Below, one piece after another: positions 6,785-12,172 of a stretch of 12,172 nt of DNA. This DNA is from Bifidobacterium breve. GTDB taxonomy: Bacteria > Actinomycetota > Acidimicrobiia > Acidimicrobiales > Ilumatobacteraceae. Numbering within the stretch: the stretch's first letter is position 1; every line of letters starts with the position of its first letter. Position numbers and translations under genes: made by a program. The DNA lies in contig CAMBPP010000034.1 in the NCBI GenBank assembly GCA_945869715.1, positions 1-12,172 on the forward strand, in the 5' to 3' direction. Below the pieces are notes generated by a model. The model did no database searches. It was given only the letters and a program-made list of their open reading frames with translations, and was not told where the DNA came from.

Positions 6785-7537
6785 ATGGATCTTGGATTGC
6801 GTGGAAAAAAAGCCATTGTTACCGGCGGTAAGCGTGGATTGGGTTTTGCAATCGCGACCCTCCTCGCCAAAGAAGGCGCCGATATTGCAATTTGTGCGCG
6901 TGGCGATGTCAGTGAATCAGTAACTGCCCTCTCGGCATACGGCACCAAGGTTGTAGGCGCAGGAATCGACGCCGCAAACGGCGAAGAATATAAAGCCTGG
7001 TTGAAGACAGCCAGTGACCAACTAGGTGGTTGCGACATTTTTATTCACAACATGTCTGGTGCTTCAGGTCGTGGTGAAGAACAGTGGATCAAGAACCTTG
7101 ACCTCGACGTGTTGGGTCTTGTGCGTGCGCAAGAAGTATTAGCGCCCATCATGGAAGCAGGCGGCGGCGGCTCAATTGTGTGTTTATCAACTATTGCAGC
7201 ACAAGAAGAATTTGCTGGACCAGGAAGTTTTGGCCCAATGAAGGCTGCAATGACTGCATATGCAAACAACTTGGCTCAGTCTCTTGCCGGAAAAAATATT
7301 CGCGTCAATATTGTTTCACCAGGCCCGGTCTATTTTGATGGCGGCAACTGGGACACCATTAAGAAAAACATGGAAGATTTCTACAATACCATCGTTGCGA
7401 AAATGCCAATTAAGCGTCTCGGTGAACCACAGGAAGTTGCAAACGTCGTAGCTTTCCTTGCATCGCCTGCTGCAAGCTTGGTAACAGGTAGCAACGTAAC
7501 CGTTGATGGTGGATACACAAAGCGCATCAAGTTCTAA
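6785..7537 (+). CDS. SDR-family protein with Phe in place of the catalytic Tyr
   Basis: A 250-residue SDR. T-G-G-K-R-G-L-G (13-20) is the nucleotide motif, and Lys16, Arg17 and Arg39 favour NADP(H). The N-N-A-G signature is replaced by H-N-M-S-G (88-92). Ser135 or Thr136 (L-S-T-I-A-A) occupies the catalytic serine region. The Y-x-x-x-K motif reads F-G-P-M-K, with Phe149 (TTT at 7229-7231) and Lys153. The C-terminus (S-P-G-P-V-Y-F-D-G-G, then P-A-A-S-L-V-T-G and V-D-G-G) is intact, so this is not a decayed gene. As I recall, relatives with the same H-N-x-S-G and Y-F-x-G-G signatures keep the Tyr. The start at 6785 has a purine-rich Shine-Dalgarno (GGGGGA, 6775-6780). An in-frame upstream extension runs into the divergent SDR and is rejected. 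Three bases separate it from the zinc dehydrogenase gene. Confidence 0.9.
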   Translation: MDLGLRGKKAIVTGGKRGLGFAIATLLAKEGADIAICARGDVSESVTALSAYGTKVVGAGIDAANGEEYKAWLKTASDQLGGCDIFIHNMSGASGRGEEQWIKNLDLDVLGLVRAQEVLAPIMEAGGGGSIVCLSTIAAQEEFAGPGSFGPMKAAMTAYANNLAQSLAGKNIRVNIVSPGPVYFDGGNWDTIKKNMEDFYNTIVAKMPIKRLGEPQEVANVVAFLASPAASLVTGSNVTVDGGYTKRIKF

Positions 7538-7540
7538 ACC

Positions 7541-8560
7541 ATGAAAGCTGGTCTCGTTACAGGTCATCGAACATTCACTATTGTCCATGTGCCCGAACCA
7601 GTTGTCTCTGAGGGCAAAGCAGTAGTTCATGTAGACAGTTGCGGCATCTGCGGCACAGATCTTCATGGGTTTCTCTCACACGACCCCTACAACCCTGCAA
7701 TTTGTGGTCACGAATTTTCGGGCACCGTTTCAGCAGTGTCAAAAGAAATTCGTCATATTGGTGAGGGCGACCGCGTTGTGTGTGGCATCGCACCAGCCTG
7801 TGGTAGGTGCCCACAGTGTTTAGGTGGCCAAAGTGGTTATTGCATGTATGCCTTTTTGGGAATGATTGGACGAGACCCCCTTGCGCCACCTCATGGTGGT
7901 TTTGCGCCTCGCATAGCACTCGATGCAATGCGACTAGTAAAAACCAACGCTGCTCTCAGCGCTTCACAGGCATCTATTGTTGAACCGGCTACGGTTGCAT
8001 ATCATGCGGTCATGCGCACGCTTCCGCGACCCGATCAAGAAGTTGTGGTGCAGGGTTGCGGTCCCATTGGTTTGCTTACCTTGCAAGCTGCTAACGCTGC
8101 TGGAGCCGGCCGAGTTGTTGCTATTGAGCCCAATGCCTTGCGCAGAGAGAAAGCCCTTGCGGTTGGGGCGCACGAGGCAATAACGCCAGAAGAAGCAAAA
8201 GAACGCTATTCACACAAAGGTGCCGACCTTATTTTTGAATGTGCCGGCATTCCTCCAACAATCCAGTCGGCTGTCGACATGATTCGCAGAGGCGGAGTTG
8301 TCAACCTAGTAGGGCTCGCTAGCGGTACTGCCACAATTAACCCCCACACCTGGCTTCTGAAAGAAGCAACTGTTATTTCCTCTCTTGGTTATATGCACCA
8401 TGAATTTTCAGATGTAATGAACCTCATTGCAGATGGTCGTATTCTTGTAGAACCACTACACGACAAAACGGTGTCTCTAGAAGAACTCCCCGCCGCTATT
8501 GAACTACTCGCCGATAATCCATCGAGTGCGGTCAAGATCTTGGTAGATCCAAATTCTTAG
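7541..8560 (+). CDS. Zinc-dependent alcohol dehydrogenase (MDR family)
   Basis: A 339-residue medium-chain dehydrogenase with both metal sites. The catalytic zinc ligands are Cys37 (C-G-I-C-G-T-D), His57-Glu58 (G-H-E) and Glu148. The structural zinc cysteines are 87, 90, 93 and 101. The Rossmann motif G-C-G-P-I-G (172-177) is followed by Glu196 at the end of the second strand, favouring NAD(H). It resembles the butanediol, sorbitol and threonine dehydrogenase group, but the substrate is not evident. It would oxidise an alcohol to a ketone or aldehyde in the cytoplasm. Its ATG is three bases after the SDR stop, with no good Shine-Dalgarno, so translational coupling is likely and the two enzymes probably work in one pathway. 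The stop is three bases from the stop of the opposite-strand lipoprotein gene. Confidence 0.92.
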   Translation: MKAGLVTGHRTFTIVHVPEPVVSEGKAVVHVDSCGICGTDLHGFLSHDPYNPAICGHEFSGTVSAVSKEIRHIGEGDRVVCGIAPACGRCPQCLGGQSGYCMYAFLGMIGRDPLAPPHGGFAPRIALDAMRLVKTNAALSASQASIVEPATVAYHAVMRTLPRPDQEVVVQGCGPIGLLTLQAANAAGAGRVVAIEPNALRREKALAVGAHEAITPEEAKERYSHKGADLIFECAGIPPTIQSAVDMIRRGGVVNLVGLASGTATINPHTWLLKEATVISSLGYMHHEFSDVMNLIADGRILVEPLHDKTVSLEELPAAIELLADNPSSAVKILVDPNS

Positions 8561-8563
8561 GTT

Positions 8564-9307
8564 CTAACCACTCGAAGTAGTTGCAGTGACGTCAAGACCA
8601 CAGGCAGCAAATATTGGGTTAAACGCTTTTTGCATGTCATTGCCGTTTGTCTGAGTTTGAGAAATTAATTGAGCTTTTTCGCCTAAACATCTTGCGACAT
8701 CATTGGTCACTTCGATGCCCAAAGACTCTGCAATGGTGAGCCCTAACGAAATATTCTCACTCATTGCCGGTGGATCTGGATTGATGCGATCATTCACGAT
8801 CGACAAGAGCGATGTAGATGTAGCAATTACTTCAACAACGCTGTCTGGAGGAGCAATGTTATTCTGCACTTCAGACTCGCAGTTTTTAAGCAAGTATTCT
8901 GAAACACGTGCTATGTGTCTTGTTGTCGTAATTGTTGCAAATTCGCCAAGAACCTCATCTATGGAACTATTAGTTGCTGCGACAGCAGAATCCCACGACA
9001 AATTGGACATCGCATCGTATAAAGATTGGTTCACTCTAATGAGGTATGCGAAGTCAGCATCTAGTGATTTTGGTCCAACGTCTTTTGCGACTGTCATTGC
9101 GTCAAGATCATCAATCAATTGTGACTTCAACGAGAGACCCGTATAAGAACCAAAGGACTGAGGCATGTTGCCAGTGTTGTCATTGGCTGTATCGAGGCGA
9201 CTAGATCGCTGGCAAAGTGCGTTTTTCTGAATTGCGCCTGCGCTGCAACTCACTGTGAGCAAAACGAATGCAACCAGCGTTACGGTATACAGTGATTTGC
9301 GCAACAT
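8564..9307 (-). CDS. Putative lipoprotein of unknown function
   Basis: From the ATG at 9307 this is 247 residues. A short basic start (M-L-R-K) and a hydrophobic stretch (about 5-19) lead to L-T-V-S-C, a match to the prokaryotic lipoprotein pattern with Cys21 as the lipidated residue. The mature part is soluble and mostly helical by appearance, with four more cysteines (32, 143, 207, 236) that could form two disulfides, and a Ser/Thr tail. I recognise no domain. Small exported Cys-containing proteins of this shape are common in Actinobacteria. A longer reading frame from 9355 adds 16 polar residues before the signal sequence and lacks a Shine-Dalgarno, so the inner start is preferred. The nearest AGGAG is about 16 nt upstream, further than usual, so the start is not certain. 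The gene is divergent from doxX-like across 61 bp. Confidence 0.72.
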   Translation of the reverse strand: MLRKSLYTVTLVAFVLLTVSCSAGAIQKNALCQRSSRLDTANDNTGNMPQSFGSYTGLSLKSQLIDDLDAMTVAKDVGPKSLDADFAYLIRVNQSLYDAMSNLSWDSAVAATNSSIDEVLGEFATITTTRHIARVSEYLLKNCESEVQNNIAPPDSVVEVIATSTSLLSIVNDRINPDPPAMSENISLGLTIAESLGIEVTNDVARCLGEKAQLISQTQTNGNDMQKAFNPIFAACGLDVTATTSSG

Positions 9308-9368
9308 ATTTATTAGTTTATGTCTCCTATCGTTGTCGTAGGTGCACCAAAACATCTAACGTGGGTTC

Positions 9369-9869
9369 ATGTCGTCTACTGATTTTGCTTCGTTACTACT
9401 ACGACTTGCCCTTGGCGGAATGATTATTCTTCATGGTTTAAACAAGATGAAGAGCAAATCGAGCCTCAACGGAACTGGTCAGTGGTTTGCCTCAATCGGT
9501 ATGCGCCATCCAGCGAGACAAGCGCTCCTAGCAGCTTTAACCGAAACGTTCGGTGGACTCTTCATCATTCTCGGGCTCTTCACACCTCTCGCATGTGCTG
9601 CACTTATTTCCACGATGATTGTCGCAATTGTTGTCTCCCATCGCAAGTGTGGGTTTTTCATTTTCAATGAAGGCCAAGGTTGGGAATATTGTGGCTTTAT
9701 CATCATGACGGCACTGGCTCTAGCGACGACGGGTTCGGGTAAATTCTCACTCGATCATGCTCTCGACGTATTCACTAACGGATGGATCTCGTTCGCTCTC
9801 TGTGCGGCAATAGCAGTCGCAGGTTCTACTCTGCATCTCGCTCTTTTTTATCGTCCAACTTCCAAATAA
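9369..9869 (+). CDS. DoxX family membrane protein
   Basis: A 166-residue integral membrane protein with four or five hydrophobic segments (about 6-24, 54-71, 73-91, 105-121, 138-160). Family signatures are L-R-L-A-L-G-G-M-I-I-L-H-G-L-N-K-M (11-27), T-E-T-F-G-G-L-F-I-I-L-G-L-F-T-P (58-73) and G-W-E-Y (104-107). DoxX-like proteins are small quinone-associated or redox-linked membrane proteins. Some take part in thiol oxidation and oxidative-stress complexes, but most have no assigned job. It starts a probable two-gene unit with a small membrane-anchored protein 20 bp downstream. A weak promoter (TTGTCG with TCTAAC, 16-bp spacing) may lie in the 61-bp spacer. Confidence 0.87.
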   Translation: MSSTDFASLLLRLALGGMIILHGLNKMKSKSSLNGTGQWFASIGMRHPARQALLAALTETFGGLFIILGLFTPLACAALISTMIVAIVVSHRKCGFFIFNEGQGWEYCGFIIMTALALATTGSGKFSLDHALDVFTNGWISFALCAAIAVAGSTLHLALFYRPTSK

Positions 9870-9889
9870 TAAGAAATGACCTCATTCAG

Positions 9890-10402
9890 ATGCGCCGCAT
9901 ATTTAATCCCATAATCATCGTCTCTTGTTTCCTTATAGGAGCGATGTGGATTTACGCTCTCTTTTTTGCGAGCAAAGAATCCATCAATAAAATTGGTGAC
10001 GAATCTTGGAAGGCTAATGCGGAGCAAATTTGTGCAGTTTCCGAAAAAGAGCGTTTGTCGCTTATTGATCTACGCAAAGTAAAAGATTCTGGAGATAACG
10101 CGCTAGCCGAACGTGCTCAAATTATTGACAAGGCAACAGACTCACTAGAGCGTGCCGTGAACTCCTTAGCAGCACTGTCCGTTTCCGATTCCAAGGGACA
10201 GGCCCTAGTGCCACTGTGGTTGTCCGATTACCGTACTCATATTCAAGACCGGCGTGAATATGCAGATGACCTTCGCACTGGGGTGAATGAACCGTTCTCG
10301 GAAACCGTGACGGAGGGCCTGCCCATTAGCGAAAAAATTGCAACATTTGCGGCAGACAATGCGGCCCCGAGTTGCGCTCCGCCTATTGATCTCTCGGTAT
10401 AG
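9890..10402 (+). CDS. Small membrane-anchored protein of unknown function
   Basis: A 170-residue protein with a basic start (M-R-R), one membrane segment (about 7-27), then a mostly helical outer domain. Visible features are W-K-A-N-A-E-Q-I-C (40-48), a charged helix (50-92), V-P-L-W-L-S-D-Y-R-T-H-I-Q-D-R-R-E-Y-A (107-125), and a C-terminal S-C-A-P-P-I-D-L-S-V (161-170). Cys48 and Cys162 could pair. It looks like a recurrent actinobacterial single-pass protein with no known role, as I remember it, and I assign no function. The frame is open back to 9782, but that overlaps DoxX, so the ATG at 9890 in front of the membrane segment is chosen. No clear Shine-Dalgarno is seen. Its last 20 bases overlap the end of the opposite-strand acyltransferase gene. 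Confidence 0.75.
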   Translation: MRRIFNPIIIVSCFLIGAMWIYALFFASKESINKIGDESWKANAEQICAVSEKERLSLIDLRKVKDSGDNALAERAQIIDKATDSLERAVNSLAALSVSDSKGQALVPLWLSDYRTHIQDRREYADDLRTGVNEPFSETVTEGLPISEKIATFAADNAAPSCAPPIDLSV

Positions 10403-11009
10403 AAACCCAACCTTCACCCTCGCGGTATTGCTTAATTACCCTCGCTGGTGCGCCAACGGCCACGGAATAATCGGGAATCACACCGCTAACAACCGACTGT
10501 GCTCCAATGACCACGTGTTCACCAATATTTGACCCCGGGAGAACAACGCTCCCATGTCCAATCCAACTGCCTTTTCCGATGCGTACCGCGCGCTCGGGTT
10601 GACTCTGTTGCGAAATTGGTCGGGAGATATCTTCGTAACCGTGATTTTGATCTGTGATGTAAACGTAATGCCCCGTCCATACATCGTCTTCAATAAGTAT
10701 TGAGAAGTGGCCAACAATGCCACTGCCGCGGCCAATTAAGCACCGATTTCCAATGCTAACGACCGGCGTGACCACACATTCCTGACCCGGAACCATTCCC
10801 GCGGACAGAGCAACGTGCTCACCAATCATTGTGTCGTTGCCGATCGAAATATATTGCTCGTTGAAAATTGTCGTTTGTGGGAAGCAAATAACGCTGCGAT
10901 CTCCAAAATGAGCAAACTTCTTGCCCGATGCATTCTGCGCTCCGATAGCCCCATACAACACAACTCGTTGATACAAAGAGTGCACTAATTGATGCAAGAA
11001 GTTATTCAT
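10383..11009 (-). CDS. Left-handed beta-helix acyltransferase (hexapeptide repeat)
   Basis: A 208-residue acyltransferase of the LbetaH/WcaF-like type. After an N-terminal helix (about 4-24), hexapeptide turns run from about 38 to 190, for example I-S-I-G-N-D, V-S-I-G-N-R-C-L-I-G, V-R-I-G-K-G-S-W-I-G and N-I-G-E-H-V-V-I-G-A. The loop T-D-Q-N-H-G-Y-E-D (119-127) supplies the expected catalytic His123, and G-A-P-A-R-V-I (186-192) is the usual end of the helix. Such enzymes move acetyl or another acyl group from CoA to a sugar or sugar nucleotide, working as trimers in the cytoplasm. The acceptor is unknown and no polysaccharide genes are nearby. The ATG at 11009 is chosen because GAGGA (11018-11022 on this strand) lies 8 nt upstream. 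An upstream GTG at 11024 lacks one. Its 3' end overlaps the convergent membrane-anchored gene by 20 bases. Confidence 0.88.
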   Translation of the reverse strand: MNNFLHQLVHSLYQRVVLYGAIGAQNASGKKFAHFGDRSVICFPQTTIFNEQYISIGNDTMIGEHVALSAGMVPGQECVVTPVVSIGNRCLIGRGSGIVGHFSILIEDDVWTGHYVYITDQNHGYEDISRPISQQSQPERAVRIGKGSWIGHGSVVLPGSNIGEHVVIGAQSVVSGVIPDYSVAVGAPARVIKQYREGEGWVSIPRDQ

Positions 11010-11063
11010 TCGCGGGTTCCTCACGGGTGAAATCTACCCAATAGAACGAGTTACGCTCTTGTC

Positions 11064-11870
11064 GTGAGTTCTATTGCCGTTACCTGGATTGTTGGTGGTC
11101 ACCCATATGACGAAATTGCGTTCGGTGACATGCTCAACAGTCTGGAAGGAATTGAATCAGTCGTAGTGAAGTGGCCAGAAGCTGCTGCTCTCTTCACCAC
11201 AAATGCAATCGAGAAAATGCATAGAGAAGGCGGCGTATTAGCCCTCTACGATCTTCCCGGAATTCAATTCAACCGTGGTAGCGAACCCGACCTAGTGGAT
11301 CCATCAACAGAAGTGACCGAAGCTTGGCAGAGACTTACACATTTAGGAATCCCTATCTTGGCAATGCATCACGCCATTGCATCGTGGCCCACTTGGCCCC
11401 TTTTCGCGGAAATACTAAAAGGCCGTTTTCACTATGTGCCTGCTGAACTGCGTGGTAAAGATTACATAGATAGTGGCTGGGCAAACCCTGTGCACCAGGT
11501 GTTCGATGTGCTTCTTCCTTCGCATCCTATTTGCGAAGGGTTACCGGAATCTTTTGAACTCACCGATGAGACATACCTCTGCCCTATCTTTGAAAGTGAA
11601 GTGACCGCTCTCATTTCAACCCGTGCGTCAGGTGACTCATCAAATTTTTCATCTGCATATGCCGCTATCCGACGCGAAGATCAAGGGGACTGGTTTCATC
11701 AAGATGAATCGAGACTTGTTGCGTGGACTCACAAATATGAAATGAGCACTGTTGTTTACCTGCAACCAGGTGACGGGCCTCTCGCTTTCAACAACGACCA
11801 CTACCGCAAACTCATTAGCAACACCTTGTGTTGGCTCAGCAAGGAAAGAGTAAACGACTATGAAAAATGA
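11064..11870 (+). CDS. ThuA-like domain protein
   Basis: A 268-residue protein with a ThuA-like (glutamine amidotransferase-like) fold. Visible family features are the opening V-T-W-I-V-G-G-H-P-Y-D (6-16), L-Y-D-L-P-G-I (61-67), M-H-H-A-I-A-S-W-P-T-W-P (101-112), H-P-I-C-E-G-L-P (154-161), D-E-T-Y-L-C-P-I-F (168-176) and a closing V-V-Y-L-Q-P-G-D-G-P segment (230-239) before N-T-L-C-W-L (253-258). ThuA-like proteins are linked to sugar and other carbon catabolism. Their chemistry is mostly unsettled, and the substrate here is unknown. The GTG start has no evident Shine-Dalgarno, and the next in-frame ATG (residue 23) would cut the first strand. The last 11 bases overlap the next gene, a SnoaL-like protein, implying coupled translation and a shared pathway. 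Confidence 0.82.
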   Translation: MSSIAVTWIVGGHPYDEIAFGDMLNSLEGIESVVVKWPEAAALFTTNAIEKMHREGGVLALYDLPGIQFNRGSEPDLVDPSTEVTEAWQRLTHLGIPILAMHHAIASWPTWPLFAEILKGRFHYVPAELRGKDYIDSGWANPVHQVFDVLLPSHPICEGLPESFELTDETYLCPIFESEVTALISTRASGDSSNFSSAYAAIRREDQGDWFHQDESRLVAWTHKYEMSTVVYLQPGDGPLAFNNDHYRKLISNTLCWLSKERVNDYEK

Positions 11871-12172
11871 AAAATCTCAGAAGTTGTCTGCCCGCTACGA
11901 CATCATTCAAGTGAGTTATAAATATGCAATGGGTATTGATCATCGCCAATGGGATCTTTATGAAACATGTTTCACCGATGAATGTGAATTCGACTTCTCT
12001 TCCTTCTCCGGGAAACCACCCACCACCCTCACGGCAAAACAATGGCGTACCAACGTGGAGTCATTGAATGGCAACTTCGATGCCACTGCACACCAAATGT
12101 CTAACCACGTCATCAGTAAACTGAAGAAGTCAAGTGCGACCTGCATAACTGAACTCAGAGCACAGCACTGGT
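11860..12172 (+). CDS. SnoaL-like (NTF2-fold) protein, 3' end outside the window
   Basis: The first 104 residues are visible. They match the SnoaL_4 type: a helix with Y-K-Y-A-M-G-I-D-H-R-Q-W (20-31), F-T-D-E-C-E-F-D-F (38-46), a T-A-K-Q-W helix (58-70), and T-A-H-Q-M-S-N-H-V-I (76-85). Asp27 and His78 sit where the catalytic Asp-His pair of LinA/scytalone dehydratase-type proteins is expected, so this copy may be an active dehydratase, isomerase or related enzyme. The start is well supported by AAGGAAAGAG (11841-11850), 9 nt before the ATG. The gene begins inside the last 11 bases of the ThuA-like gene. It has no stop codon within the window, so it is a genuine partial gene and not a truncated one. 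Confidence 0.82.
   Translation, partial: MKNEKSQKLSARYDIIQVSYKYAMGIDHRQWDLYETCFTDECEFDFSSFSGKPPTTLTAKQWRTNVESLNGNFDATAHQMSNHVISKLKKSSATCITELRAQHW

Noticed and set aside
9308..9355. Longer start for the putative lipoprotein
   Set aside because: It would place 16 polar residues ahead of the signal sequence and has no Shine-Dalgarno.
9782..9889. In-frame extension of the small membrane-anchored protein into DoxX
   Set aside because: It overlaps the DoxX coding sequence and adds residues before the membrane segment. The ATG at 9890 gives a standard M-R-R plus membrane anchor.
11025..11039. GGGT-N7-ACCC inverted repeat between the acyltransferase and ThuA-like genes
   Set aside because: The arms are only 4 bp and the inner bases do not pair.
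1..12172. Mobile elements, CRISPR arrays, tRNA or rRNA genes, toxin-antitoxin or phage-defence systems
   Set aside because: No transposase, integrase, regularly spaced repeats, tRNA-like fold or defence-type domain was seen. The gene content is metabolic and envelope-related.

Overview
The window is a compact stretch of bacterial chromosome, with no phage, transposon, CRISPR or RNA gene seen. It has about half GC and most likely comes from a high-GC Gram-positive relative (Actinobacteria). The protein families point that way: a FadD19-like acyl-CoA synthetase, a winged-helix/methyltransferase protein of the Rv2258c type, a PNPOx/FDOR-like flavoprotein, many short-chain dehydrogenases (SDRs), SnoaL-like proteins, and a secreted M23 peptidase with peptidoglycan-binding domains. 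Moderate GC with very short spacers suggests a streamlined aquatic lineage, perhaps Acidimicrobiia. That placement is inferred from gene content and was not tested by any search.

Layout. Positions 1-600 hold the tail of an unidentified + strand gene, a SnoaL-like gene, and the only clear intrinsic terminator (571-600). Positions 601-1837 hold a 148-nt leader with a possible promoter and a long hairpin covering the ribosome binding site, then the M23 cell-wall peptidase. Positions 1838-3679 (-) hold a histidine phosphatase followed by a winged-helix methyltransferase. Positions 3732-8560 look like a catabolic block: acyl-CoA synthetase (+), SDR plus PNPOx-like flavoprotein (-), then a second SDR plus zinc alcohol dehydrogenase (+). 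Positions 8564-10402 hold a putative lipoprotein (-) divergent from DoxX and a small membrane-anchored protein (+). Positions 10383-12172 hold a left-handed beta-helix acyltransferase (-), then ThuA-like and SnoaL-like genes (+) that overlap and run off the window.

How the genes may work together. The acyl-CoA synthetase would activate a carboxylic acid as a CoA thioester. The two SDRs and the zinc dehydrogenase would oxidise or reduce alcohols and ketones on it, and the flavoprotein could handle an unsaturated or cyclic intermediate. The substrate cannot be read from sequence. A steroid, terpenoid or other branched or cyclic acid is the reasonable guess from the FadD19 resemblance.

Two points stand out. 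A 12-bp stem buries the Shine-Dalgarno of the M23 peptidase gene. The second SDR has Phe where the catalytic Tyr belongs. All four convergent gene pairs meet within -20 to +3 nt with no terminator, and all four divergent pairs are separated by only about 50-60 bp.
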